DNA of 64,000 bases from Pseudochryseolinea flava (GTDB lineage: Bacteria > Bacteroidota > Bacteroidia > Cytophagales > Cyclobacteriaceae), in the NCBI RefSeq assembly GCF_003286915.1, contig NZ_QMFY01000008.1, forward strand, positions 1 through 64,000, written 5' to 3'. The notes under the pieces were generated by a model that made no database searches, was not told the origin of the DNA, and saw nothing but the letters and a program-made list of their open reading frames with translations. Positions 39,634-48,877 of the stretch are shown in pieces (position 1 is the first letter of the stretch; every line of letters begins with the position of its first letter). A program made the translations under genes and the position numbers.

Positions 39634-40611
39634 ATGTCGTTATCCAGAATCGTTTTCGCAGCACTCATCCTGACCAGTAGTCTTGCCGTTGCACAGACCA
39701 AGTCATCCTCTGGCAATCCACTTTTTGAGGGTTGGTATGCGGATCCTGAAGTAACCTTATTCAAAAACGAGGTGTGGATATATCCAACCTTCTCTGCGCG
39801 ATATGAGAAACAGGTTTTTATGGATGCATTTTCATCAAGCGACTTAGTACAATGGAAAAAGCATGAACGCATCATTGATACAGCTGCGATAAAGTGGGCG
39901 AAGCGTGCCATGTGGGCCCCAGCGATTATTGAGAAAGAAAAAAAGTACTACTTGTTTTTCGCGGCCAACGATATTCAAAATGATCAAGAACATGGTGGTA
40001 TTGGAGTAGCCGTTTCCGACAAACCTGCTGGACCATTCAAAGATTATCTGGGCAAACCGTTGATTGATAAGTTTCAGAACGGCGCACAACCTATCGATCA
40101 ATTCGTTTTCCGTGACGACGATGGAACGTATTACATTTATTACGGTGGGTGGAGACATTGTAATATCGCCAAGTTAAACAACACATTCACCGGGTTCGAA
40201 CCATTTGAAGATGGTAGCACTTTCAAAGAAGTTACACCATCAGGCTATGTTGAAGGGCCATTCATGTTCAAGAAAAATGGCAAGTATTATTTCATGTGGT
40301 CAGAAGGTGGCTGGGGTGGCCCGGACTATTGTGTTGCTTATGCGATTGCAGATTCGCCGCTCGGGCCATTTAAACGAATTGGAAAAATTTTGCAGCAAGA
40401 TCCTAATGTGGCTACGGGTGCTGGACACCACTCCGTGTTACATCTTCCGAAAAAAGATTTGTGGTACATCGTTTACCACCGCCGTCCTCTAGGAGAAACA
40501 CATCCCGATCACCGTGTAACGTGTATGGATGTACTGGAATTCGATAAGGATGGATTCATCAAACCAGTGAAGATTACCAAAGAGGGCGTAAAGAAGGTAT
40601 CATTGCGCTAA
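39634..40611 (+). CDS. Secreted family-43 glycoside hydrolase
   Basis: 325 residues. A signal peptide (LSRIVFAALILTSSLAVAQT) is followed by a five-bladed propeller. The GH43 residues are visible: base Asp in GWYADPEVTLF, blade motif AMWAPAIIEKEKKYYLFF, the pKa-modulating Asp in QPIDQFVFRDDDGTYYIYYG, and acid Glu in YVEGPFMFKKNGKYYFMWSE. Late in the blade a His in GAGHHSVL fits the structural metal or substrate site. It would cleave arabino- or xylo-linked side chains outside the cytoplasm. A hairpin-forming segment (39553-39590) precedes it. No SusCD is adjacent. Confidence 0.93.
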   Translation: MSLSRIVFAALILTSSLAVAQTKSSSGNPLFEGWYADPEVTLFKNEVWIYPTFSARYEKQVFMDAFSSSDLVQWKKHERIIDTAAIKWAKRAMWAPAIIEKEKKYYLFFAANDIQNDQEHGGIGVAVSDKPAGPFKDYLGKPLIDKFQNGAQPIDQFVFRDDDGTYYIYYGGWRHCNIAKLNNTFTGFEPFEDGSTFKEVTPSGYVEGPFMFKKNGKYYFMWSEGGWGGPDYCVAYAIADSPLGPFKRIGKILQQDPNVATGAGHHSVLHLPKKDLWYIVYHRRPLGETHPDHRVTCMDVLEFDKDGFIKPVKITKEGVKKVSLR

Positions 40612-40687
40612 TATTCTGATCCTGCTTTTCGAAAGCAGCCAATACTAAACTGATCGATCGCTCGTTTTGTTGGTATACCCCAATAAA

Positions 40688-41317
40688 ATGAAAAGATCAA
40701 TTCTCCTTTGCATTGCGATCTTTACGGTAGTTTTCGCAACCGACATCGTCTTTCAAAAGCATATTCCGACGGCAGCCGTAGTAGAACCTGCTGTAATTCC
40801 TGTTAACCACCAGCAAACTTTACCCAAAATGAATGTCGCAATCCTCAAGGTGATTGAGGAGAGCGGTGCGACCATTGCCTTTAGTTATAGCAAAGTAGTT
40901 TGTACTGAATTTGTCATTGGTGTGTTGGATCGCCTCATTCCGGTTACTGCAAAAATTAAGAAAGACATCCGCATCATTACAACGCAAGATTTGGAAACGT
41001 TGGTAAAGGAAGATGCACAAGTGATCAAGGGTGTTCAAACGGCACTCGTCAATGCGGGTATTGGTACCGTTGTAGAACCGCACAACGCCATGGCTGGTGA
41101 TCTTGTGCAGTTTTGGAATTTGTCGGTTTTGGGGCCGTATGGTCACTGCGGTTTTGTTGTCGAGAGCAAGCCCGGCGAATATCTCACCATGTACTCGTCG
41201 CATCCCATTACCGGTGGTTTTGGTAAACAAACTTTTCCATGGCCCGAGAAAATATACTGCGTCCGACTCGAAGCACAAAAAAAGCCGCCTCAACATGAAG
41301 CGGCTTCTAACCTATAA
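40688..41317 (+). CDS. Secreted NlpC/P60-like Cys-His hydrolase, probable
   Basis: About 209 residues from ATG 40688 (MKRSILLCIAIF); an ATG extension to 40667 exists. A signal peptide or single anchor (SILLCIAIFTVVFATDIVF) is followed by a domain with a candidate catalytic Cys in KVVCTEFVIGVL and His in GPYGHCGFVVES, separated by about 75 residues. The D-L-V-Q-F-W segment before the His fits the NlpC/P60 or CHAP fold. It would cut peptidoglycan peptides or related amides. The C-terminal residues (QKKPPQHEAASNL) are read through a terminator hairpin that serves the convergent gene. Confidence 0.6.
   Translation: MKRSILLCIAIFTVVFATDIVFQKHIPTAAVVEPAVIPVNHQQTLPKMNVAILKVIEESGATIAFSYSKVVCTEFVIGVLDRLIPVTAKIKKDIRIITTQDLETLVKEDAQVIKGVQTALVNAGIGTVVEPHNAMAGDLVQFWNLSVLGPYGHCGFVVESKPGEYLTMYSSHPITGGFGKQTFPWPEKIYCVRLEAQKKPPQHEAASNL
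41276..41307 (-). terminator. Terminator of the leftward esterase gene, inside the coding end of its neighbour
   Basis: Read leftward, AAGCCGC (RC of 41300-41306) pairs with GCGGCTT (RC of 41282-41288) and is followed by a run of eight Ts (the A-run 41276-41283 on the plus strand). It overlaps the last codons of the rightward gene. Confidence 0.8.
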
Positions 41318-41334
41318 GCTTTGATTACCCTTTC

Positions 41335-42273
41335 TTAGTTTGTTCTCTTGTATTTGAACATCCAATCGGTGAGCTTCTGATTGAAGGCATCATACAATGG
41401 GTTTGCCGTTCCAATACCCGATCCTGAGTACGTTCTCGTCCAGCAGTCATGACCAACACCGATGAATCCTGAAAGCTTTGCTTTGTAAAGTGGTGCTGGG
41501 CTCTGTGCATTGTAATTTGTAACAAATGCTTTTGATGTATTGAAGTTTGTTACATCGCTTTCACCTACGAATGCCCAAATTGGTGTTTCATCGTGCATCT
41601 TGTAACCTTTGCGTGCGCCGTATGAAGCAACAGGTGCTGCGGCTGCGATGTAGCTTGACGCATCATCAACAAGGCTGATATAATCCCATACACCGTTACC
41701 ACCGTGGCTCAAACCTGTTAAGTAGATGCGGCTCGGATTAATTCTGTATTTTGTAATGATGTACTTGATGAAATTCTTCAAGTAGTTTGCATCACCACCA
41801 CCCCAGTTGTTAGAGTTACCAACAGACAAATGGAATTGAGGAGAGATTACGATCATTGGATAAGACGTCTTCCAAGTTTTGTTTGCAATCATCTTCGGAA
41901 TACCTTGATTCAACACACGGCTAAGTGTTGTTTTTCCATCGCCGCGTTCAGATTTACCGTGTAAGAAAATCAATACTGGGTATTTCTGTGTGTTCGAAGA
42001 ATAGCCGCCTGGAGTGTAAGCGTAATATCCGAATGGCGTTCCGTTTGTACCCAGTGTTACAGCTTTCTGTGTTCCACCTGTATCAGGCGGCAGCGCTGTA
42101 AGATCTGAATAGCTGCTGGTAGTAGACCTGGCATTAATATTTTCTGTTTCAACTGTAGTAGTTGCTTCCGTAACAACTGGCGTTGGATCTAAAGATTCGT
42201 CACCGCAGGCAGACAAGCTTAAAAGTCCAGCCACAAAAAATGGAACGAAGATTGTTTTTCTTAGATTTTTCAT
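41335..42273 (-). CDS. Lipoprotein alpha/beta hydrolase (CE1/PHB depolymerase-like esterase)
   Basis: 312 residues. The signal peptide ends in L-S-A-C (lipobox), then a Thr/Glu-rich disordered stretch to about residue 60. The fold begins at FGYYAYTPGGY and contains YPVLIFLHGKSERGDG (oxyanion region), SYPMIVISPQFH, and the nucleophile elbow IYLTGLSHGGNG (Ser). The Asp would be near PIWAFVGESD, and the His in GFIGVGHDCW. It resembles CE1 and prolyl-oligopeptidase-like esterases that attack polyesters or feruloyl groups. The lipoprotein anchor puts it on the outer membrane. Confidence 0.85.
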   Translation of the reverse strand: MKNLRKTIFVPFFVAGLLSLSACGDESLDPTPVVTEATTTVETENINARSTTSSYSDLTALPPDTGGTQKAVTLGTNGTPFGYYAYTPGGYSSNTQKYPVLIFLHGKSERGDGKTTLSRVLNQGIPKMIANKTWKTSYPMIVISPQFHLSVGNSNNWGGGDANYLKNFIKYIITKYRINPSRIYLTGLSHGGNGVWDYISLVDDASSYIAAAAPVASYGARKGYKMHDETPIWAFVGESDVTNFNTSKAFVTNYNAQSPAPLYKAKLSGFIGVGHDCWTRTYSGSGIGTANPLYDAFNQKLTDWMFKYKRTN

Positions 42274-42556
42274 GCGTAGAGATTTTTAAAAAAATGGTTG
42301 TTGGAAAAAATTTTAAGTAAAAAAGTTTCTCTATAGGCTTCGTTTCTTGTGTGTTGGTATTTGTTTTTCTGAAAGTGATGCAAAGAAAATATCTTTAGCA
42401 CCCCTGAGGCAACCTTGCGTCGATGAACGGTCAAGATCATCTGCTCGAAAGTCGTTTCGAGCAATGAGGAAAAATCCGGTATTTTTTTCGCGACAATCAA
42501 TCAGCTATTCTTGCTGCAAGCGGCAATTTTCATTGGGGAATTATCACATCAGTTTA

Positions 42557-43936
42557 TTATTGAAGATGCAATCTGAACTGAGTCCAATGTTCTACATCTC
42601 TGATGTCGTGCGTGATCATCACCATCGTGACGCCCGCTTTTAACTGCGAAGACAAAAAAGAATTTAATTTCGTCTTACTCTCGTTGTCGAGAAATTGAAA
42701 CGGCTCATCGAGCAACAATAAATCTTTCGGCGCGATAAAACTTTTCATTAATAGAAGCAATTGGAGTTGACCAGATGAAAGATCCTTTACAGGTAGATCG
42801 ATGAATGTATGTGCATTGAAATGATCCAGAAGCACCTCAATTGATGACGGTTTTTCCTCAAGTAAAAATTGTCGAGCGGTTTTACTTACTGTCGCTGCAT
42901 TAAAATAATGCAATTGCTCCGGGCCGAGATAGGTTATTCGCTTCTTAATATCCCACATCGATTCACCGCTACCACGTCGCTTTCCAAATAAAAATACTTT
43001 CTCACTGTACGCCATCGGGTGGTCGGCATAGATCAAACTAAATATCGTCGTTTTTCCAGAACCATTTCTTCCCGTCAGTGCCCAACGCTCGCCTTCGTTG
43101 ATCTTCCAATTCAGGTTGTCAATAATGGTATGCTTCCCGTATTTGATTCGAACACCTTGCATCTCCACGATCGGCTTGTCATTGTTGAGCGCTGTTTGCT
43201 GATTTTTAGGAATCGTCGGTTCAGCACGTTCAGGTTCAACTTCGTATGCTGAATTGTCTATCACGCAAAACTTGTCCAATACAATTTGGCGATCAATTAT
43301 CTTCGGAAGTTGATCGCCGTGATCGGTCATGATAACCTGAATAGAAAAGCTCTTGGCCATGTGATCTATGAAATCGCATAAATCTTGACGACTTTGCGAA
43401 TCGAGCCCGTCGAGTGGATAATCTAAAAGCAGAACTTTGGGAATGTTCTTCATCAAGGCGCGGATGATCAATACTTTTTTTAATTGCCCATTTGAAAGGC
43501 GCGTAAGCTCGAGTGGCAACAATTGTCCGATATTGAAGCTTGCTGGGAAAGTGCTCGCATCGAATTTTGATTCCGCACCCAGGAAATCTTGTACGGTGGG
43601 AAGTTGTACATCACCGATTGTATAGTAGCGTTGCTGATAGAAGAATTCCGGATGCGTCGATAAAGTCGATTGCAACGCATGTGTCGGAATGTAATGAATG
43701 TGTTGCTTCCGCAGATAGAACCGTTCATCCCAAGTTAGGTCGGAACCGATAAATGAATATTCGACGGTTCCGGATGTCGCATGAACAATACCTGCTATTG
43801 ACTCCAGGAGCGTGGTCTTTCCTGAACCATTGCTTCCACGAATAATGTAATGATGGTTATCTTCTATAATTAAATTAAAATCCTTTAAACGTATTTGTCC
43901 CCGACTTGAAATCGTGACATCATGGAATGTGATCAT
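42557..43936 (-). CDS. Tandem ABC ATPase of the ModF/PhrA type
   Basis: About 459 residues from ATG 43936; an ATG at 43954 is in frame. Two ABC domains in one chain: first Walker A GSNGSGKTTLL with signature LSNGQ and Walker B KVLLLDYPLDGLD, and second Walker A GRNGSGKTTIF with signature LSSGQ and Walker B LLLLDEPFQFLD. There is no membrane domain. E. coli ModF/PhrA has this same layout and sits beside the molybdate genes; its function remains uncertain. The first Walker B has Tyr-Pro where D-E-P is usual, which may make that site weak or inactive. No modABC is in the window. Confidence 0.85.
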   Translation of the reverse strand: MITFHDVTISSRGQIRLKDFNLIIEDNHHYIIRGSNGSGKTTLLESIAGIVHATSGTVEYSFIGSDLTWDERFYLRKQHIHYIPTHALQSTLSTHPEFFYQQRYYTIGDVQLPTVQDFLGAESKFDASTFPASFNIGQLLPLELTRLSNGQLKKVLIIRALMKNIPKVLLLDYPLDGLDSQSRQDLCDFIDHMAKSFSIQVIMTDHGDQLPKIIDRQIVLDKFCVIDNSAYEVEPERAEPTIPKNQQTALNNDKPIVEMQGVRIKYGKHTIIDNLNWKINEGERWALTGRNGSGKTTIFSLIYADHPMAYSEKVFLFGKRRGSGESMWDIKKRITYLGPEQLHYFNAATVSKTARQFLLEEKPSSIEVLLDHFNAHTFIDLPVKDLSSGQLQLLLLMKSFIAPKDLLLLDEPFQFLDNESKTKLNSFLSSQLKAGVTMVMITHDIRDVEHWTQFRLHLQ

Positions 43937-44018
43937 AGCGGCAAAATACATCACACGAATTAAATCATGTATCCGCCGGAATAAATAATGTTATAAACAG
44001 TTGTTCGTAAGCGTGATG

Positions 44019-45245
44019 CTAATCAAATCTTCGTTTATATCCCCACAAATCACGAATCACAATGTCGAGCATAAACTTTTGTGTACGCTGTTGAATAAGA
44101 TTGTTGGATGTTGTGCCGAAGTTATCGTAGTTGTATGTAAGATTGATTGTCGACTTCCCATCGAGAACAGGAATGCCAGCGCCGAATGAGAATCCATAAT
44201 TCGTGATCGAATTGCCACGGATTTTCATGTAATGATTTTGCATGTAGACACCAGCTTTTAAACTAATCAGCCCCAAGTATGATTCGGCGTTTTCGTTTCC
44301 CAGATAAGAATAACCGAGGCTCATGCGCCATGTATCCTGGAAGGTTTTGTCGCTAGTAGAATAACTTGCTTTAGACCATTGCCGGAATACAGCATCCGCA
44401 GCGATGAGCGATCTTTTTGTGCGGAAGGATATTCCTGAGCCAACGGTTCGCGGCATCTTGTAGTCTGTGTTTGTTCCCGCTTGCGATGTGAGGGTGTCGC
44501 CATCCGTGTTATACAGTGTTAGGTCACTGTTGCCGTTTAACTTCAAACCATTCTGGAATGTTGCTCCCCATATTAGCGATCGATGATTTTTAAAGGGCAT
44601 GCGATATTGTATGCCATAGTCAATGCTCAGTTTATTGGTGAATATTTTATCATCAAGTTGTAGTCCTTCAGTACCAGATCCTGTAATAGATTCACTTCTG
44701 TTGATCGATCCGAAAAGATAGGAGAGGTGAACACCTGCCGAGAAGTTGTTGAATATTTTGAATGCGTTGCCCCAGTATAATTGACTTATATTTCCTGATC
44801 CCGTGTAACGATAGTTGGCTTTGCTATTGTCGGCAACCGTCTTTGTTGTTAAGATGTCATATGAGACGCTGCTGTATGGAGAAAGGCCAAGCACGGAGGC
44901 CCATCCAGGTTTAAATCGAAACCAATAGTTTATGTTACTCAATCCACCGTTAATTTTTGACACGTTCATGGCGTTAGTCGTGTAACGATTATTCTCCGCA
45001 TACATACCAATCTCAAACACATGTGTTACCGGCTGCGAAATCGATAAATACGACGCGGGGTTCATTGTATTTAGATTGGCGTTGTCTTGAATGCCGATTC
45101 CTGTTCCACCCAAGCTTCTATTCAATGACGTTGTTCTTTCATTGATGATACCGATACCATACGTTGAGTATGGCGAACTGGATGAATTTTGTGCGCTTAC
45201 ATAGAGTGACGTAAGTATTAACGAAGCGGTAATAATATTTCGCAT
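44019..45245 (-). CDS. Outer-membrane beta-barrel protein (FadL/PorV-like)
   Basis: 408 residues. A signal peptide (MRNIITASLILTSLYVSAQ) is followed by an N-terminal segment like YSTYGIGIINERTTSLNRSL with GGTGIGIQDNANLNTMNPAS. This G-x-G ... N-P-A-S pattern is shared with FadL- and PorV-type barrels. The remainder is a long series of strands (ISQLYWGNAFKIFNNFSAGV, LSIDYGIQYRMPFKNH, GLISLKAGVYMQNHYMKIRG). It would transport or organise something at the outer membrane. The divergent DUF4270 and Kelch genes are commonly found beside such a protein in Bacteroidota. Confidence 0.8.
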   Translation of the reverse strand: MRNIITASLILTSLYVSAQNSSSSPYSTYGIGIINERTTSLNRSLGGTGIGIQDNANLNTMNPASYLSISQPVTHVFEIGMYAENNRYTTNAMNVSKINGGLSNINYWFRFKPGWASVLGLSPYSSVSYDILTTKTVADNSKANYRYTGSGNISQLYWGNAFKIFNNFSAGVHLSYLFGSINRSESITGSGTEGLQLDDKIFTNKLSIDYGIQYRMPFKNHRSLIWGATFQNGLKLNGNSDLTLYNTDGDTLTSQAGTNTDYKMPRTVGSGISFRTKRSLIAADAVFRQWSKASYSTSDKTFQDTWRMSLGYSYLGNENAESYLGLISLKAGVYMQNHYMKIRGNSITNYGFSFGAGIPVLDGKSTINLTYNYDNFGTTSNNLIQQRTQKFMLDIVIRDLWGYKRRFD

Positions 45246-45489
45246 GGATAGAATGATGAATTAGAAATCAAGATGAAAGCTATTGCGAATAAGTTTTGAG
45301 TTTCGAATAAAGAAGACCAATGATTCGATTTTGTCTACGCAATAAGCAATTGTGTCGAAAAGTAATTTTTGTTCAAATTATAAGTGCTTGCGATAAAAAG
45401 TAATGAGTTGGTAGATGTGTTTGCCGCGTTAGTCTATTCTGATTTGTCGTTCGAAGACGAGCGTTGTTGTTTTGACGCAACTGAAAAAT

Positions 45490-46767
45490 ATGAGAAAGAT
45501 TTGTGTAGTACTCGTGTTCGCGTTGCTAAGTTCTTGTATGAATGACGCATCAGAAATCGGCGCTGACTTTTTTAACGAAGGCGCACTAGACGTCGCGATG
45601 ATTGATTCGGCGACTGTGAAATTGTCGACCATTCAATTTGAAGCACTAGCAACGAACAGTGCGTCGCGGATGTTACTTGGATCTCACGTTGATGAAAAAC
45701 TTGGGCGGATCTCAGCGACCGTTTTCTTTCAAGCCGGCATTACAAGTGACATTAACTTTAAAGATGAACCTTACGCGTTCAGTCATGCGGCGCTTGTGTT
45801 TTATTATGATGGCTATTCGTATTACGATACTACGCAGACTATTACACTGAATGCATTCCAGGTTGCTGAACCGATCACGCTTGATGACAACGGTATAATA
45901 AAAAATTCAGATCGTTTTGATGTTGACGAAACACGACTGGGTTCACTAACATTAATACCCAAGCCGCATCGCAGCGATTCATTAGAGATTCCCATTGCCT
46001 CTTGGTTTGGAAATACATTGTTTCAAAAAGCAATGATCGGCGATGAGGATTTGCAGACGAACGCAGATTTTATTAAGTACCTTCATGGCATTTGTGTCAT
46101 GCCAGACACAACTCAATCCGGACCAATCCTTGGATTTACGGCGTCACCAGAACTAAGGCTCTACTACTATGATAAAAGCGTGACGCCATCGCAGCTTTCA
46201 TACATTGCTTTCAAGGCAAATTCCACTTACTCTTTTACCAGCATTCAAAGCGATAGAACCAATACATTATTGACCAATCTACCTGATGAACGTGGAAGAC
46301 TTGACGCCAGTCTCACCGCGGACCAATCCTATATTCAAAGTGGTAGTGGCCTAGCGTTGCGTGTAGACATGCCGTATTTAAGGACACTTGCACAAAATGA
46401 AAACTTTTTTGTGACCACTGCCATCTTGGAGGTGTTTCCGGTGCGGAAATCTTTTGATGAACAAACAAACATTCCGGGAACGCTGTTTGCGTATCCAATC
46501 AACAAGCGAAATGAAATTACAAGCGATGTTTATTATACCAGTACACTTCGCCGTGATACGGACCTCGGACGCAATACGTACTACCAAGTCGATGTTACGC
46601 AGTATGTGAAGACACAGATAGCACTCGCGGAGTTTAACGAGAATGCGTTACTGTTTATTCCATCGGGAGACGACTATAACGTTGGCGTAAACCGAATTTA
46701 TTTTTCAAATCCCAATTCAGAATATAATACACGTTTAAAAATTTATTATGCAACAATCAATCGGTAA
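45490..46767 (+). CDS. DUF4270 family lipoprotein
   Basis: About 425 residues from ATG 45490; a TTG at 45472 is in frame. The signal peptide ends L-L-S-S-C (lipobox). The mature protein starts with the family's hallmark EIGADFF and alternates beta strands to a last segment GVNRIYFSNPNSEYNTRLKI with the ending Y-Y-A-T. DUF4270 members are surface or periplasmic lipoproteins of unknown role, usually next to a Kelch protein. Here the Kelch gene starts 20 nt before this gene's stop in another frame, so translation is coupled. Confidence 0.92.
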   Translation: MRKICVVLVFALLSSCMNDASEIGADFFNEGALDVAMIDSATVKLSTIQFEALATNSASRMLLGSHVDEKLGRISATVFFQAGITSDINFKDEPYAFSHAALVFYYDGYSYYDTTQTITLNAFQVAEPITLDDNGIIKNSDRFDVDETRLGSLTLIPKPHRSDSLEIPIASWFGNTLFQKAMIGDEDLQTNADFIKYLHGICVMPDTTQSGPILGFTASPELRLYYYDKSVTPSQLSYIAFKANSTYSFTSIQSDRTNTLLTNLPDERGRLDASLTADQSYIQSGSGLALRVDMPYLRTLAQNENFFVTTAILEVFPVRKSFDEQTNIPGTLFAYPINKRNEITSDVYYTSTLRRDTDLGRNTYYQVDVTQYVKTQIALAEFNENALLFIPSGDDYNVGVNRIYFSNPNSEYNTRLKIYYATINR

Positions 46768-47779
46768 AATAAAAGCAACCCTCCTTGCGTCCCTCATGTT
46801 AATAGTTGTTTTTGCTTGTAGTGATAGCACAGACGATGATAGTGACACCATCGGCAATTGGACGAAGACAACGCCGTTTAAGGGAAGACCACGGTCTGGC
46901 GCCATTTCATTCACTATCGGTTCGAAGGCCTACGTTGGCTTGGGGTACGATGGCGACGAATATTTGTCTGACTTTTATGTCTATGACTTGGCTTTGGGCT
47001 ATTGGGAGACAAAGAAAGCTTTTCCTGGAACGCTTCGCGAACGTGCAGTGGCGTTTAGTGTCGATGGAAACGGGTACATCGGACTCGGCTATAACCGTGA
47101 TGAAGATAAAGAAGAGCTCGGCGATTTTTGGAAGTACGACCCGGCCGATGACGAATGGATTCAGGTGAATGATTTTGAAGGAACGGCACGCTATAATGCG
47201 GTAACATTCACGATCGGCAATAAAGCATATGTCGGTACAGGTTATGATGGAGATAAATACAACAGCGACTTTTGGGAATATAATGTTAGTGAAGATTCAT
47301 GGACGGAAATTGCAAGTTTCCCAGGTGAGAAAATTGAATCAGGCTTTGCATTTGTAATTGGCGCAAACGCGTATGTCGCGGGTGGGAGAAATAATGGATT
47401 ATATAATGCTGGCTTTTGGATGTTTAATGCGGAGAGTAGAACGTGGACAAATAAAGCGCCTGATGATGATGCCTCCGACTATGATGAGTTTGAGCTTGCA
47501 GTAGCACGTCATGACGCTGTTGCCGTCACGGTAGATGATCAAGCATACGTGATGTGCGGATATTCGTCGTCGGGCGTGGCGTCAGGATCTGTCTATGTTT
47601 ACGATGCCGTGACCAACGAGTGGGGAGAGAAAACTGCTTTCGAAGGGGCCGCGCGAATTATGGCCGTTGGATTTACGTTGAACAACCGTATTTTTCTAGG
47701 TACTGGGCAGAATGGATCAAGCAGGTTCGATGATATATGGGAATTTAAGCCCGGAGAAGAATACGACGAAACCAATTAG
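46748..47779 (+). CDS. Kelch-repeat lipoprotein
   Basis: 343 residues. The signal ends V-F-A-C (lipobox) with a DSTDDDSD spacer. Six Kelch-type blades follow. Each has a variant of R-x-x-A-x-x-F-x-I-G-x-K-A-Y-V-G-x-G-Y-x-G-D and a closing D-F-W-x-Y: FTIGSKAYVGLGYDGDEYLS, FTIGNKAYVGTGYDGDKYNS, FVIGANAYVAGGRNNGLYNA. The propeller would bind protein or sugar. It overlaps the DUF4270 gene by 20 nt and is in its operon. A terminator and a MITE-like element follow. Confidence 0.92.
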   Translation: MQQSIGKIKATLLASLMLIVVFACSDSTDDDSDTIGNWTKTTPFKGRPRSGAISFTIGSKAYVGLGYDGDEYLSDFYVYDLALGYWETKKAFPGTLRERAVAFSVDGNGYIGLGYNRDEDKEELGDFWKYDPADDEWIQVNDFEGTARYNAVTFTIGNKAYVGTGYDGDKYNSDFWEYNVSEDSWTEIASFPGEKIESGFAFVIGANAYVAGGRNNGLYNAGFWMFNAESRTWTNKAPDDDASDYDEFELAVARHDAVAVTVDDQAYVMCGYSSSGVASGSVYVYDAVTNEWGEKTAFEGAARIMAVGFTLNNRIFLGTGQNGSSRFDDIWEFKPGEEYDETN

Positions 47780-47902
47780 CGCTGTGCAGTAGTCTTGTGT
47801 CAGGAAGAAATAGGAGATGAGATATGCGACATTAAATACGCAATCGTTTTTAGGTGTGTCGGTATCTCTCTCTCTATTTCTAAAATTAGAATGCATGCAA
47901 AA

Positions 47903-47930
47903 AAACTAGTCTCGGGGACTAGTTTTTGTA
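47903..47930 (+). terminator. Intrinsic terminator after the Kelch gene
   Basis: AACTAGTC (47904-47911) pairs perfectly with GACTAGTT (47917-47924), followed by Ts. It lies 125 nt past the stop. Confidence 0.75.
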
Positions 47931-47944
47931 ATGTAATGTAAAGG

Positions 47945-48094
47945 CAATGTCGTCGACTTAAGTTACGGAGACATAAAAAATGCCACCCCAACCCTTTCAT
48001 TCCTGAAGGGTCAGCCCGCGAATCGAGTTCCCTTCAGGGGCCAGGAGTGAAAACGAATCCATACCTGAAGGAGGTGCTTAAGTCAACGACATTG
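47945..48094. mobile_element. 150-bp MITE-like element with 18-bp TIRs and 10-bp TSDs
   Basis: The terminal inverted repeats CAATGTCGTCGACTTAAG (47945-47962) and CTTAAGTCAACGACATTG (48077-48094) match at 17 of 18. They are flanked directly by a perfect 10-bp direct repeat AATGTAAAGG at 47935-47944 and 48095-48104, as expected for a target-site duplication. The interior has no ORF but carries a second palindrome (CCTGAAGGG ... CCCTTCAGG). It is a non-autonomous element that would be moved by a transposase elsewhere in the genome. Confidence 0.75.
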
Positions 48095-48157
48095 AATGTA
48101 AAGGGTTAATTAAAACCACTACTAACCTTCTACTTAACCTTTGGAACACGTCTCTCT

Positions 48158-48877
48158 TTATTCAAAAGATTTGCGCTTTACGAAATCGTGAAAAGGTTCC
48201 TTGTATTTGTCTGCAACAGGAATGGTGACGCGCCCAAAAATAATTTCATTGCGTTGAATGGTATGGATCTTTTCCAGGTTGATGATGAACGAGCGATGTA
48301 TTCGCATAAATTTCGCGATGGGAAGTTTTTCTTCGAGTATCTTCAAACTCATCAATGACATGATGGGCCGCTCTCGTCCTTCAAGATAGAATTTCACATA
48401 GTCTTTTAAGCCTTCAATGTAGTTGATTTCGTCGTAGCCGATTTTAAGAATTTTGTATTCTGATTTAACAAAGAATCCGTCGGTCTGAGATTCTGATGTG
48501 GCGGGCTTTAGCTGCTGCATCATTTCAAACCAAACTTTAGTTCTGTTTGTCACTTCTAGAAATTCGGTATAGCTGAAAGGTTTTAGTAAATATCCCTGAG
48601 CATTTACCTTGAAGCCTTCGTGAGCATATTCCTCAAATGCAGTGGTGAAGATAACTTTAATTTTCTCGTCGAGCGTTTGAGAGAATTCTATTCCAGTAAC
48701 ATCCGGCATTTGAATGTCGAGAAACAAGAGTTGTACGTTGTTTTTCTCCATGGCCAGTAGTGCTTCTGATACACTATTGCAACGTGCTACCAAATTGAGG
48801 TAGGGGGTTTTCTTCACATATCCTTCAAGAATGTCGAGCGCGAGTGGTTCGTCGTCGACAAGTAAGCAATTGATCAT
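48158..48877 (-). CDS. LytTR-family response regulator
   Basis: 239 residues. The receiver has VDDEPLALD, phospho-acceptor Asp in QLLFLDIQMPDVTG, Thr in IFTTAFEEYA and Lys in LLKPFSY. The LytTR domain is C-terminal (YKILKIGYDEINYIEGLKDY, FMRIHRSFIINLEKIHTI). It is paired with the LytS-type kinase whose stop overlaps its start by 4 nt. It is closest in form to the LytTR pairs common beside SusCD loci in Bacteroidota. Confidence 0.95.
   Translation of the reverse strand: MINCLLVDDEPLALDILEGYVKKTPYLNLVARCNSVSEALLAMEKNNVQLLFLDIQMPDVTGIEFSQTLDEKIKVIFTTAFEEYAHEGFKVNAQGYLLKPFSYTEFLEVTNRTKVWFEMMQQLKPATSESQTDGFFVKSEYKILKIGYDEINYIEGLKDYVKFYLEGRERPIMSLMSLKILEEKLPIAKFMRIHRSFIINLEKIHTIQRNEIIFGRVTIPVADKYKEPFHDFVKRKSFE

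Noticed and set aside
40622-40638. CTGCTTT-TCG-AAAGCAG hairpin as a terminator of the GH43 gene
   Set aside because: The 7-bp stem is perfect but no T-run follows on either strand, so function as an intrinsic terminator is doubtful.
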